Positions 9,207 through 19,546 of a stretch of DNA of 33,241 bases are shown here, one piece after another (position 1 is the first letter of the stretch; the number at the start of each line of letters is the position of its first letter). This stretch comes from Candidatus Ornithospirochaeta stercoripullorum (GTDB lineage: Bacteria; Spirochaetota; Spirochaetia; Sphaerochaetales; Sphaerochaetaceae): the NCBI GenBank assembly GCA_017694595.1, contig JADIMT010000092.1, positions 1 through 33,241 of the forward strand, written 5' to 3'. The notes under the pieces were generated by a model that was not told where the DNA came from, ran no database searches, and saw only the letters and a program-made list of their open reading frames with translations. A program made the translations under genes and the position numbers.

Positions 9207-10484
9207 TTATTTGTTGCAGTTGAAAGCTGCAATTTCCTGCTTTGCATTCGTCTCATCTACCCTGCTAAGCAACACACCACCAAGCACAAAGAGAAGTATC
9301 AGAGATAGAATGCCATAACGCTGTTCGCCTGTTATGAGAGTCACAATACCAAGAAGCAGCGGTCCGATGATAGCCGCGAACTTGCCAAGCATATTGAAAA
9401 AGCCGTAGAACTGGGAACTCTCGCCTTCTGGTATCAAACGTGAGAAATATGAACGCGACAGCGCCTGGATGCCACCCTGGAACAAGCCAATGCACACAGC
9501 GAGGATATAGAAGTGAATCTCGCTTGTCATGAAAAATCCAAAGCATGCGATGACTATATATCCGATAATAGCAATCAGAAGCGCTTTCTTGATACCTACT
9601 TTATGGCCGAAAATATTATACAGAAGCGCGGATGGGAATGCCACGAACTGCGTGATGAGCAAAGCTACTATCAGACTGGATGAGGAGAAGCCAAGTGCTG
9701 TACCATAGTCAGTCGCCATTCTGATGATTGTATCAACACCATCGATATAACACCAATAAGCGACGAGGAAAATTGCAGTGTTCTTCAGCTGCTTCAATGA
9801 TCTTAGCGTCTTGCTTACAGCTCCAAAGCCATCCTTTACAGCTTTCTTTATCGTGATTCTCTCTCCATCTGGCTCTTTGACGAAAAACAGCAGAGGAAGG
9901 AGGAAGACAATCCACCAGATACCGACCATCAAGAAAGAGACTCTGACAGCCTGAATCTCATCCTGGAGCCCAAATACAGAAGGAAAGAGATACATCAGGA
10001 CATTAATGAGGAACAGCAATCCACCACCGATATACCCAAGCCCATACCCTAATGAGGAGACAAAATCCACCTTCTTCTCAGAGGCTACTGAAGGAAGCAG
10101 CGAGTCATAGAATGTATTTCCAGCGGAAAAACCTATATTAGCGACTATATAAAAAGCCATAGCCACAGGCCACATGCCTGCTTTCACCCAGCAAAGAGCA
10201 GCTGTCATCACAGCACCCAGGAATGCGAAGAAGATCAGAAGCTTCTTTCTATAGCTTCCTCTATCAGCAATTGCACCAAGAACTGGAGCACAGACAGCGA
10301 CAATCAGAGACTCTATCGAATTTCCCAAACCAAGGAAGAATGTGCTTGTAGCGCTATCGCCACCCATTGACCAAAACTGTGAGAAGAAAATGGGGAAGAA
10401 AGCCGCCATTACAGTCGTTGCAAACGCACTATTAGCCCAGTCGTAAAACGCCCAGGAGATTATTTCTTTTCTGGAATCTTTCAT
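9207..10484 (-). CDS. MFS transporter, UMF1/Atg22-like family
   Basis: EIISWAFYDWANSAFATTVMAAFFPIFFSQFW N-terminal signature; ~12 hydrophobic segments. Confidence 0.9.
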   Translation of the reverse strand: MKDSRKEIISWAFYDWANSAFATTVMAAFFPIFFSQFWSMGGDSATSTFFLGLGNSIESLIVAVCAPVLGAIADRGSYRKKLLIFFAFLGAVMTAALCWVKAGMWPVAMAFYIVANIGFSAGNTFYDSLLPSVASEKKVDFVSSLGYGLGYIGGGLLFLINVLMYLFPSVFGLQDEIQAVRVSFLMVGIWWIVFLLPLLFFVKEPDGERITIKKAVKDGFGAVSKTLRSLKQLKNTAIFLVAYWCYIDGVDTIIRMATDYGTALGFSSSSLIVALLITQFVAFPSALLYNIFGHKVGIKKALLIAIIGYIVIACFGFFMTSEIHFYILAVCIGLFQGGIQALSRSYFSRLIPEGESSQFYGFFNMLGKFAAIIGPLLLGIVTLITGEQRYGILSLILLFVLGGVLLSRVDETNAKQEIAAFNCNK

Positions 10485-10564
10485 AGACTATGTGATTCTA
10501 CGTTTTATTCACCTTATCTACAATTATGTTTATATTATAGAAAAGTAAAATTATGGAGAATTTC

Positions 10565-10966
10565 ATGACTATTGCATCAACTTTTGACAAAGAAACAGGG
10601 GATGTATTCCAGCATTTCGGCAGGACAGAGACATTCCGCATCTACACAGTCGAAGACGGAAAGATTACAGATAAACATGATGTCAGCGCAGCAGAGACTG
10701 GAGGACACGCAGCTCTGGCTCCATTCCTTAAAGAGCATGGAGTTTCTGCCCTGATAGCAGGTGGAATCGGAGGAGGTGCAAGAGCTGCACTCTCAAGCTA
10801 TGGCATTGCACTATACCCTGGCGTCAGTGGCAATGCAGACAAAGCCGCAGAAGCTCTTGCAAACGGCACTCTGATTTATGATGAGAACGCTACATGCCAC
10901 CATCACGACGGAGAGCATAGCTGCCATCATCACGGAGAGGGAGACGGTTGCCATCATTCCTGTTAA
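10565..10966 (+). CDS. dinitrogenase iron-molybdenum cofactor (NifX/NafY-like) domain protein with C-terminal His/Cys-rich tail
   Basis: MTIASTFDKETGDVFQHFGRTETFRIYTVEDGKI...GVSALIAGGIGGGARAAL and tail CHHHDGEHSCHHHGEGDGCHHSC; SD ggag upstream of ATG at 10565. Confidence 0.88.
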   Translation: MTIASTFDKETGDVFQHFGRTETFRIYTVEDGKITDKHDVSAAETGGHAALAPFLKEHGVSALIAGGIGGGARAALSSYGIALYPGVSGNADKAAEALANGTLIYDENATCHHHDGEHSCHHHGEGDGCHHSC

Positions 10967-11005
10967 GTATTCAGGGAAATGCCTTTTTGATGCTATATTA
11001 ATCTT

Positions 11006-12400
11006 ATGAAGACATTTCTCTGGTATGATCTTGAAACATTCGGCCTTAATCCGCGCTATGACAGGATTGCGCAGGCTGCAGCTATCAGAACTGATATGGA
11101 TTTCAATCAGATTGGAGAGCCATTGCTTCTATATGCAAAGCTCTCCCCTGATTACCTTCCTTCTCCCGAGTCCTGCCTCATTACAGGCATCACTCCCGAT
11201 GAAGTAAATAGCAAGGGAGTGTGTGAAGCTGAGCTGATAGAACGTCTGAGGCGCGAATTCATGGTCCCAGAAACCATCACAGTGGGCTATAACAACATCA
11301 ATTTCGATGATGAAGTAATCAGGTCTACACTGTACAGGAATCTATACGATCCTTTTGAGAGGGAGTATAAGAACAAATGCTCAAGATGGGATCTGATAAA
11401 CCTCGTAAGAGCGACACGCGATCTCAGGCCACAAGGCATTGAGTTCTCAATCCTGAATCCTGAGACAAATGCACCTTCATTCAAACTTACAGACCTGACA
11501 GCGGAGAACAACATAGATCAGACAGGAGCGCACGATGCGCTTGTTGATGTCAGAGCGACAATCGCTATTGCAAAGCTCATCAAAGAAAAACAGCCAAAGC
11601 TATTCAAATGGGCTATGGAACATCGTACCAAGAACGAGATAGCAAAAGAGATCAATGTCCTTTCGCATCTGCCTTTTCTACACACATGTCCGCTCTTTGT
11701 TTCCGATAAGGGTAATACACATCCGCTCCTTCCACTTTTCTATGAAGCTGAGAAATCAGCGGCTCTCTACTGCTTCGATTTGACATTCCCAATTCCAGAG
11801 AGCCTTGAAGGAACATACCATGAGACGGGAGTATTGAGACTGATGATCAACCGCTCTCCTTTCATAGCTCCGCTAAGCACACTGGACAGTGAAAGCGAAA
11901 AGCGGCTTGGTTTCACAAAAGCCTGGATCATACAGAAAGCCAGTCAGGCAATACAGTCTCCATTGCTGTCAAAAGAAGCTGTACTTGGAGCAAAAGAACC
12001 ATACGCAGAGAGTGCAAAGGATCCCGATCTGACTATCTACAACAGCTTCCCGTCAGATCATGACAAAGGCATCATGGCCTCAATCAGAGCGATGTCCCCT
12101 GAAGACAAGATCAAGAAGGGAGAGCATCTCTTCGATGATGACAAATACCATAAACTGCTGTGGAGACAAGTTGCCAGGAACTGGCCTGAGGCGCTTCCAG
12201 AGAAAGACAGAGAAAGCTGGAAGAATTTCTGTGCGCTTCGCCTGATTTCCCCTCCTGTCGAAGGCACACCTACTTATGAGCTCTACATGAGGCAGGTGGA
12301 GGAGAAGCTCAACAGCCTTGACACTGATTACCATGACAAAGAGATCCTCCTTAAGCTCAAAGCCTATGGAGAAGAGCTTTTCGATAAAGTGATAAAATGA
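11006..12400 (+). CDS. sbcB: exodeoxyribonuclease I
   Basis: DEDD exonuclease motifs [73 protein letters not shown]; followed by the ExoI C-terminal region. Confidence 0.92.
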   Translation: MKTFLWYDLETFGLNPRYDRIAQAAAIRTDMDFNQIGEPLLLYAKLSPDYLPSPESCLITGITPDEVNSKGVCEAELIERLRREFMVPETITVGYNNINFDDEVIRSTLYRNLYDPFEREYKNKCSRWDLINLVRATRDLRPQGIEFSILNPETNAPSFKLTDLTAENNIDQTGAHDALVDVRATIAIAKLIKEKQPKLFKWAMEHRTKNEIAKEINVLSHLPFLHTCPLFVSDKGNTHPLLPLFYEAEKSAALYCFDLTFPIPESLEGTYHETGVLRLMINRSPFIAPLSTLDSESEKRLGFTKAWIIQKASQAIQSPLLSKEAVLGAKEPYAESAKDPDLTIYNSFPSDHDKGIMASIRAMSPEDKIKKGEHLFDDDKYHKLLWRQVARNWPEALPEKDRESWKNFCALRLISPPVEGTPTYELYMRQVEEKLNSLDTDYHDKEILLKLKAYGEELFDKVIK

Positions 12401-12413
12401 TAAAAAGGTCGTT

Positions 12414-13484
12414 ATGTCTGATTTAACTGATAAACTCGGCGAATACAGAAAACAGCTGGATGAACTCGATGCCAGGCTCAGCGGCGAAGCTCTTAGCGAT
12501 ATGAAGCTTTATAAGAGTCTGATGCAAGAACGTTCACATCTTGCCCCCGTCGTCTCAAAGCTGGAAGAGATGAAAGCGACAGAGACAGAGATTGCAGACT
12601 CCCGCGAGATGATAAGGATCGAAAAGGATCCAGAAATGATTGAGATGGCAAAGGAAGAGCTTGCAAGGCTGGAAATGCTCTATGAAGAGCAAGCGAAAGA
12701 ATGCCGCATCCTGCTTATTCCGCCAGACCCACTGGAAGGCAAGAACATAATCATGGAAATCAGAGCTGGAACAGGCGGAGACGAGGCTTCCCTCTTCGCT
12801 GCGGATATTTTCCGCATGTACTCGCATTATGCAGAGAAAAAACACTGGAAGATGGAAATCATGTCATCCAGCGAATCAGGAATCGGTGGGTACAAAGAGA
12901 TTGTTGTCTCCATCTCCGGCAAAGATGTCTATGGCCATCTGCGCTTCGAATCAGGCGTACATCGAGTACAGCGTGTACCCGAGACTGAATCAGGCGGCAG
13001 GATCCATACATCCGCTATCACAGTGGCAGTGCTCCCGGAAGCTGAAGAGACAGATATCGAAATCAAGCAGGAAGATCTGAGAATCGACGTAATGAGAGCT
13101 GGAGGACCTGGTGGACAGTGCGTCAACACGACAGACTCAGCTGTCAGAATAACGCACATACCATCGGGACTGGTCGTCATATGCCAGGATGAGAAATCCC
13201 AGATCAAGAACAGAGCAAAAGCCATGAGAGTTCTCAGATCCAGGCTCTATGAGTTGGAAGAAGCGAAGAAACAGAAGGAACGGGCGGATGCCAGACGTTC
13301 AATGGTTGGATCCGGAGACAGATCTGAACGTATCCGCACCTACAACTTCCCTCAGAACAGAGTGACTGACCATCGTATCAACCTCACACTCTATAAGCTT
13401 GATTCCATCATCGAAGGCGATCTTGATGAACTGATTGATTCGCTGAGGATTGCTTATGGAGAGGAGGCGTTGAAAGAAGCGTGA
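12414..13484 (+). CDS. prfA: peptide chain release factor 1
   Basis: GGQ motif [49 protein letters not shown]. Confidence 0.97.
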   Translation: MSDLTDKLGEYRKQLDELDARLSGEALSDMKLYKSLMQERSHLAPVVSKLEEMKATETEIADSREMIRIEKDPEMIEMAKEELARLEMLYEEQAKECRILLIPPDPLEGKNIIMEIRAGTGGDEASLFAADIFRMYSHYAEKKHWKMEIMSSSESGIGGYKEIVVSISGKDVYGHLRFESGVHRVQRVPETESGGRIHTSAITVAVLPEAEETDIEIKQEDLRIDVMRAGGPGGQCVNTTDSAVRITHIPSGLVVICQDEKSQIKNRAKAMRVLRSRLYELEEAKKQKERADARRSMVGSGDRSERIRTYNFPQNRVTDHRINLTLYKLDSIIEGDLDELIDSLRIAYGEEALKEA

Positions 13485-14299
13485 CAATCACAGAACTCAG
13501 ACGCAAGCTGCTTAAGAGCCTTGATCCAATAGACGCAAGGATGATTCTCTCTATGGCTACCGGGCTGGATGAAATAGCTTTGATTACGGAATCGGGCAAG
13601 ACTGTATCAAAAGCGGAAGAAGAGAAAGCATCCAGCCTGATGCAGCAACGGCTTTCAGGCATTCCCATGGCTTACATAATCGAGAAAAAAGAGTTCTATG
13701 GCCATGAGTTCCATGTCACGCCTTCTGTCCTGATACCCCGCCCCGATACTGAAACACTTGTAGAATGCGCAATCGAACTGGCAAAGAATTTCAGCCATCC
13801 AACCATCCTTGACCTTTGTACTGGAAGCGGCGCAATCGCAACATCTGTATCCTATGCGCTCTCCACGCCTGTCGCTATCTCCGATATCTCAGAAGAAGCG
13901 CTGGCAATTGCTAAAGCCAATTACAAAGCTATCATTGGTACATTTCCAGAAGCGAGATGTGGCAATCTTCTCGAGCCATGGCAGGATTGCAAGTTCAATC
14001 TGATTCTCTCAAACCCTCCCTATCTGACAGATGCCTGGTACGAAGAGACGGACAAGGATGTGAAAGCCGAACCAAGGATAGCTTTCCTTGGCGGAGGCTC
14101 AGATGGCTTGGATATAATCAGGGATATTATCTCTTCAGCCCCCGCCGTACTCGATAAAGGTGGCTACCTGGCGCTTGAAATCGACTATCGGCAAGCAGAA
14201 ATCTGTGGTAGTCTTCTTGAAAAGAATGGTTTTGAAGAGATATCTATAGTCAAAGATCTTGCAAATAAGGAGCGTGTGATATATGGAAGACTTTCCTAA
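13481..14299 (+). CDS. prmC: peptide chain release factor N5-glutamine methyltransferase
   Basis: [33 protein letters not shown]; overlaps the prfA 3' end. Confidence 0.95.
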   Translation: MTITELRRKLLKSLDPIDARMILSMATGLDEIALITESGKTVSKAEEEKASSLMQQRLSGIPMAYIIEKKEFYGHEFHVTPSVLIPRPDTETLVECAIELAKNFSHPTILDLCTGSGAIATSVSYALSTPVAISDISEEALAIAKANYKAIIGTFPEARCGNLLEPWQDCKFNLILSNPPYLTDAWYEETDKDVKAEPRIAFLGGGSDGLDIIRDIISSAPAVLDKGGYLALEIDYRQAEICGSLLEKNGFEEISIVKDLANKERVIYGRLS

Positions 14300-16298
14300 C
14301 AAGGAACTTGTAGACAGATTCGTAAAGAAAATCATACGCTACAGCGAAGATGACAAAGACAAGATAGCAGCGGCAGCAGTCTTCGCTGCGAAGAAGCATG
14401 GTGACCAAAGACGCAAGACCGGAGAACCATATATAACACATCCAATCGCCGTGGCTGAAATACTCATGCAGATAGGCATGGATGCGGATACGGTCTCTGC
14501 AGGCTTGTTGCATGATACACTTGAAGATACAGATACAACAGAAGAAGAGATTGCAACAATATTCGGCAAGGAAGTCGGTGAAATGGTGCAGGCTGTTACC
14601 AAGATCTCACGTATCACCGATGAGAAATCCATACAGGAAGCGGAGACAATCAAGAAGATGTTCTTCGCCATGTCAAAGGATCTGAGAGTAATACTCATAA
14701 AGCTTGCAGACAAATTGCACAACATGCGTACTATCGATGGGCTTTCACCGGAACGCAGACGCGCTTTTGCGGAAGACTGCCTCGATATCTTCGCCCCAAT
14801 CGCTGACAGTCTTGGTATGCAGACTATAAAAAGCGAACTGGAAGATCTGTCGCTGAAAGCACTCAAGCCAGAGTCCTATGACTACATCAATGGTTATCTA
14901 CTTGAAAAGAAAAGCGAGTATACTGCTTATATCAAACAGGTTTCCAAAGCTATTGGAGAAGCATGCGCAAAAGCTGGCATCACAGATATAGAAATCACAG
15001 GCAGAGTCAAACATGCCTACTCTATTTATCAGAAGATAAAGAAGAGGAAGAAGGAAATCGATGAAATCTATGACATCCTTGGCATCAGGGTAATCTGCCA
15101 GACTACTGTCGAATGCTACACAATCCTTGGTGTGATCCATTCAATGTGGATACCTATTGAAGGACGATTCAAGGATTATATTGCCATGCCCAAGGCAAAT
15201 AACTATCAGAGCCTCCACACTACTGTTCTCGGGCCGCAGAACAGGCATCTGGAAATCCAGATACGTACCCAGGAGATGCACAAGACAGCAGAGGAAGGTG
15301 TTGCTGCACATTGGGCATACAAAGCGGCTTCAGGCTCAGAATCTGGCACATGGAAGACTGTAGATTCCATCAACTACCAGAAAATCATCAGAAAGATAAA
15401 GACATGGTCCAAGGAAATCGCGCAGAGCGAAGACTTCATGGATGAGATTAAGAATGAGCTCTTAAAGGATTCCATAGTCGTGTTCACTCCGCAAGGCCAT
15501 GTCATTGAACTTCCTGTAGGTTCCACAGCTCTCGACTTCGCTTATAAAGTACATACTGAAATCGGAAACCACTGTTCAGGTGCTAGAGCAGATGGTTCCA
15601 TCATTCCTCTCAACAGGCCGCTGAACAATACACAGATCGTCGAAATCATGACAAGTCCGAATGCGCATCCAAACCAGCAGTGGCTTGAGTATGCGCAAAC
15701 GACATCAGCGAAGAAGAAAATCAGAGCATGGTTGAACAAGAACGCACCTTCCAATCTGCCAATTGCACAGCCCCAGAAGAAGAGCATACCTGTGCAGAAT
15801 CCAGCACTGGAGAGCGCGAAGAAACGTATCCCGGCTTTGCAGGGATTGCGTTTCACACCAAGGGAGAAGAAAGGGACTGTCATCATTGGAGACAACAGCA
15901 ACATCCTCTTTGACTTTGCAAAATGCTGCAATCCTGTTCATGGCGATGATATCGTGGCATATATCACAAGAGGCAGGGGCTATGTGATACATCGCAAAGA
16001 CTGTCCGAACCTTGCAAATATGCCAGAAGCTGAAGAGAGGATTGTCCCTGTAGAATGGGATAGCCAGGAGCTTGTCAGACGATTCTCCGTCACAGCAAAA
16101 TTCAATTCTGAACTCTTCAGCGAAATCGACAATGCGGTACGAAAGCATAACAGCCACCTGATTCAGGGAGCGCTTGACGTCTCTCCAGAAGGACTTGTAG
16201 GCACATTCACTATCAGTGCGGACAGCGAAGATGCGATGAAACGTACCACGCAGGCAATCAGGCAGATTCCTTCAATCATAAAAGTGCAAGGAGTATAA
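14283..16298 (+). CDS. RelA/SpoT-family bifunctional (p)ppGpp synthetase/hydrolase
   Basis: HD domain (HGDQRRKTGEPYITHP...LLHDTLEDT), synthetase GRFKDYIAMPKANNYQSLHTTV, TGS (VFTPQGHVIELPVGSTALDFAY) and C-terminal ACT region. Confidence 0.96.
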   Translation: MEDFPNKELVDRFVKKIIRYSEDDKDKIAAAAVFAAKKHGDQRRKTGEPYITHPIAVAEILMQIGMDADTVSAGLLHDTLEDTDTTEEEIATIFGKEVGEMVQAVTKISRITDEKSIQEAETIKKMFFAMSKDLRVILIKLADKLHNMRTIDGLSPERRRAFAEDCLDIFAPIADSLGMQTIKSELEDLSLKALKPESYDYINGYLLEKKSEYTAYIKQVSKAIGEACAKAGITDIEITGRVKHAYSIYQKIKKRKKEIDEIYDILGIRVICQTTVECYTILGVIHSMWIPIEGRFKDYIAMPKANNYQSLHTTVLGPQNRHLEIQIRTQEMHKTAEEGVAAHWAYKAASGSESGTWKTVDSINYQKIIRKIKTWSKEIAQSEDFMDEIKNELLKDSIVVFTPQGHVIELPVGSTALDFAYKVHTEIGNHCSGARADGSIIPLNRPLNNTQIVEIMTSPNAHPNQQWLEYAQTTSAKKKIRAWLNKNAPSNLPIAQPQKKSIPVQNPALESAKKRIPALQGLRFTPREKKGTVIIGDNSNILFDFAKCCNPVHGDDIVAYITRGRGYVIHRKDCPNLANMPEAEERIVPVEWDSQELVRRFSVTAKFNSELFSEIDNAVRKHNSHLIQGALDVSPEGLVGTFTISADSEDAMKRTTQAIRQIPSIIKVQGV

Positions 16299-16299
16299 C

Positions 16300-17931
16300 C
16301 TACTCCTCAAGCACTCTGAGAATCTCAGGCAGCAGCTGCTTCTTTCTGGAAAGGACTCCCGTAAGGCTGTAAACACCTGTAGTGATCTTATCGTAGACAA
16401 GGTCCTTCAGTTTCTCGAAAGGTGTCGTGAGCAGAACAGAACTTTCATTTATGACATCTGTTATCAGGAGCATGCACCAATCAAGCGCGTTCTCCAGCCT
16501 GACGCGTTCCAGAGCTTCGAGATAACTCTCCCTGATATCCCTTACCTCCTCAAGCGTTGTCACTTCCACCTGTCCGATAGCGAATCGAACATTCTTCTCA
16601 TGATAAGTCTTCATATCAGAAGTGATGACACTCTCTGGATCCTGGGCTGCCAGCGATAAACCATCTGAGAAAATCGAGCGGCAGAACACACCGTAGTCCT
16701 CTACCTTTCCAATCTCTACAAGCCGTTTAGCAACATGCACATCGTAGCTTGTCGTGGTTGGACTTTTCAACATTACAGTATCAGAAGAAAGACCTGCTAA
16801 GAGTACCTTTGCAGTCAGCGGATCTATCTCCTCTCCCCACTTCTTGAACTGCTCATATACTATAGTACAAGTAGAGCCAAGAGGCTCAGAGACAATGTAG
16901 ATAGGACTCTTCATACGAGGAGGCGCAAGACGGTGATGATCAAGTATTTCTATTATCTCAGCCTCCTCTATTCCAGGAACACTCTGCTCCGCCTCATTAT
17001 GATCGACGAGAATCATCTTCTGCCTTGGCTTATCGAGAAAACAACGTCTCGTGACAAATCCTGTCCATTCATCTCCGTTGAAGACTGAGAAGCCCCTGGC
17101 ATCGCTCTCTTGCAGTTTTTTCTTGGCGTCATCGAAGAGCGCATCGCCATCCACATGCATCTCATTCTCGTCTTTGTTCATTATATCTGAAACCGGAGTC
17201 GAAAGCCTCAGAAGGCGCAATGTCTCAGCTGTATCGAGATAAGAAGTATAAACAAATCCATTGAAAGGTGAGAAATCTATCTCCAGCTTCGATGGATCTG
17301 AAACACCGGTCAGTACAATACCTGGAAGCTGCTGCTCGATTGCTGCCTCGATATGCTTTTTACGATAACCTATAATCAGAACAGGGCGCTCATGCAATCT
17401 CTCAAGGCGAGATAGATAGACATTGTACTCCATAGCACCAATCATATATGGTGCACGGACTGTTCTTCCGCTTCCATGTTTGAGAAACTCACCTTCAATT
17501 ACCCTTTCCATGTTCTCTTCGGAAAGAAGATATCGCTGTCTCATCACACCGCTATTCTCACGAAGGAAAAATCCGTTGATATCATCAGCAGAAAGAAGGC
17601 CTTTGTAGACTCCGTCATCAATGACTGGCACAACTGTAGGCTTACGTTTCTGGAATATATCCATCAACAAACAAAGCGGATCTGCAGAACTGATTGAATA
17701 GATAGGCGTCTTTTGTACTTCCCTGACTCTCGGCCTGACATCGTGCAGAAACTGAGGAAGAGGAAGAGAGAGATCTGAAAACACTTTCCTTGTATTTCTG
17801 TTAGCCTGTCCAAGCATTACAGGTATATATTGGTTTTTGCTGTCAATTCTGTTTTTCAGCACTGAATATGCATAAGCTGCACAAACAGAATCCATATCAG
17901 GGTTACGATGGCCTGTGATATATATCTTCAT
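16300..17931 (-). CDS. manganese-dependent inorganic pyrophosphatase (family II, DHH/DHHA2 with CBS/DRTGG insert)
   Basis: GHRNPDMDSVCAAYAY, LVDHNEAEQSV, ILDHHRL, plus ~250-aa CBS/DRTGG-like insert between DHH motifs. Confidence 0.9.
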   Translation of the reverse strand: MKIYITGHRNPDMDSVCAAYAYSVLKNRIDSKNQYIPVMLGQANRNTRKVFSDLSLPLPQFLHDVRPRVREVQKTPIYSISSADPLCLLMDIFQKRKPTVVPVIDDGVYKGLLSADDINGFFLRENSGVMRQRYLLSEENMERVIEGEFLKHGSGRTVRAPYMIGAMEYNVYLSRLERLHERPVLIIGYRKKHIEAAIEQQLPGIVLTGVSDPSKLEIDFSPFNGFVYTSYLDTAETLRLLRLSTPVSDIMNKDENEMHVDGDALFDDAKKKLQESDARGFSVFNGDEWTGFVTRRCFLDKPRQKMILVDHNEAEQSVPGIEEAEIIEILDHHRLAPPRMKSPIYIVSEPLGSTCTIVYEQFKKWGEEIDPLTAKVLLAGLSSDTVMLKSPTTTSYDVHVAKRLVEIGKVEDYGVFCRSIFSDGLSLAAQDPESVITSDMKTYHEKNVRFAIGQVEVTTLEEVRDIRESYLEALERVRLENALDWCMLLITDVINESSVLLTTPFEKLKDLVYDKITTGVYSLTGVLSRKKQLLPEILRVLEE

Positions 17932-18083
17932 AAAATAATGGTAAACTCAAAATCGGAGAGAGAAAACCATAATTTCTTGGAGTACTGGACAAGCTCGTAC
18001 CGTTAAAATCAAGTGAACAGCATGTTGACCTATGGTTCACAACAAAGCTAATGTCTAATTGGATTTTTTTACTGGAGTATGTT

Positions 18084-18524
18084 ATGAAATGTGTCCTTGC
18101 AAATGATCATGGTGGTGTGGAGCTGGCAGCAGAACTGAAGAAGCACCTAGCTGAGAGAGGCATTGAAGTTGTCTATCTCGGTACAGATAGCACAGAGAGC
18201 GTTGACTATCCTGACTATGCAGAGAAAGCTGTCAATGAATATAGGAAAGGTTCCTATGATTTCGGAATCCTCATCTGCGGAACAGGCATTGGAATCTCCA
18301 TCTCTGCAAATAAGATGAAAGGCATAAGATGCGCTCTGCCTCAGAATTCATATGCATCTGAGATGACAAAACGTCACAATAATGCCAATTTCATAGCTTT
18401 TGGTGGCAGAATAGAATATTCAGAACCAGTCACGGCTATCCTGGATGCTTATCTGGATGCCACGTTCGAAGGTGACAGACATCAAAGACGCATCGACAAG
18501 ATGATGGCTCTGGAAGGCAAGTAA
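18084..18524 (+). CDS. rpiB: ribose-5-phosphate isomerase B
   Basis: MKCVLANDHGGVELAAELKKHL, CGTGIGISISANKMKGIRCAL; start moved to ATG at 18084 after tggagt SD. Confidence 0.94.
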   Translation: MKCVLANDHGGVELAAELKKHLAERGIEVVYLGTDSTESVDYPDYAEKAVNEYRKGSYDFGILICGTGIGISISANKMKGIRCALPQNSYASEMTKRHNNANFIAFGGRIEYSEPVTAILDAYLDATFEGDRHQRRIDKMMALEGK

Positions 18525-19046
18525 TCAGAAACTGTAATCACGCCATGTACCGCGTACATAGAAGTCGATAGCGATGAGAGAAAAACCTATCATAATTTCA
18601 TTGTTGACAGCATCATAGCCTATCATCGTTCGAAGAATCTTCTCTCTTCTGCCAGAGACAGGTGTACCTACAGTAAGTGGAGTCAGGGAGACAAAAGGCC
18701 CTGCTCCATTATTGTCTGTGCGGTAGAATCCTCCGATACCAATAAGTGTATTGAGTGCGCTTCCAGCTATCTTTGTCGCTGTCGAGCGAGGTCCAAGCAG
18801 TGCCCAATCGATTTCAAGGCCAACCATATTTGACTCAAAAGGACGAGGAACAAGAACACTATTGCACCACAGCTCCAGCTCCATACGCTCTGTCAGACCA
18901 ATATTCACACCATAATAAATACTGATACCTTTCTCCGGCCATCTGTAGCTTTGCTGTCCGAGAGACATGGAAATATCATGATAATCACCCGCGTGAAGCG
19001 GAACAAGCGATATGATGATAAATACAACTGCAAGCACTTTCCTCAT
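18525..19046 (-). CDS. secreted, putative outer-membrane beta-barrel-like protein
   Basis: Signal peptide MRKVLAVVFIIISLVPLHAGD; alternating amphipathic strands; C-terminal aromatic ending WRDYSF*. Confidence 0.55.
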   Translation of the reverse strand: MRKVLAVVFIIISLVPLHAGDYHDISMSLGQQSYRWPEKGISIYYGVNIGLTERMELELWCNSVLVPRPFESNMVGLEIDWALLGPRSTATKIAGSALNTLIGIGGFYRTDNNGAGPFVSLTPLTVGTPVSGRREKILRTMIGYDAVNNEIMIGFSLIAIDFYVRGTWRDYSF

Positions 19047-19053
19047 AATCACC

Positions 19054-19545
19054 TCAGAAGAAATATGAGAAGCGGAATATATACATACCCCATCCCCAGT
19101 TTTTGTAGGGGATGCTGTACACCGCAAATGGCGCTATCGCTTCATAGATAAAATGCTTATCCTGAAATGCAAATGGAGAAAAACCCAGCAGAAGATTCCA
19201 TTCATCTCTCATTCTGTACTGTGCTCCTACAGTCAGCGTAGGCGTCCAGAGCACAGGATTCGAGAAAGCCCAGGAGAACGGATTTCTGAGCGTGGATAAT
19301 AATGGCAGAGAGAGAGTCAGCGCGGCACTTTCGAAGAATGGAGGAACTGGCGAAAAATCCGCACTAAGATGAAGATCAACCGCATGTACTTCCGGGAATG
19401 GAGAGAAGATGATAGCGACTGTAAGTCCTCCATAGCTCCCTGATGGTGTCGTGACTCCTACCGGAGCAAGCGAATAGCCAAAGGAGGGGGCACTGAAAAG
19501 ACACATAGGAAGCAGTAACAGCAAAAGAATCAACCCTTTTCTCAC
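19054..19545 (-). CDS. secreted, putative outer-membrane beta-barrel-like protein (GTG start)
   Basis: Signal peptide (V/M)RKGLILLLLLLPMCLFSAPS from GTG at 19545; C-terminus YIFRFSYFF* typical of a beta-signal. Confidence 0.55.
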   Translation of the reverse strand: MRKGLILLLLLLPMCLFSAPSFGYSLAPVGVTTPSGSYGGLTVAIIFSPFPEVHAVDLHLSADFSPVPPFFESAALTLSLPLLSTLRNPFSWAFSNPVLWTPTLTVGAQYRMRDEWNLLLGFSPFAFQDKHFIYEAIAPFAVYSIPYKNWGWGMYIFRFSYFF

Positions 19546-19546
19546 T

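Noticed and set aside
10896-10966. Short CHHH-encoding repeats as a possible CRISPR or tandem DNA repeat
   Set aside because: The near-repeat is coding for the metal-binding tail, only two partial units, no spacers.
14339-14866. 175-aa minus-strand Ser-rich ORF opposite rel
   Set aside because: Ser-rich antisense shadow of the conserved HD domain of rel.
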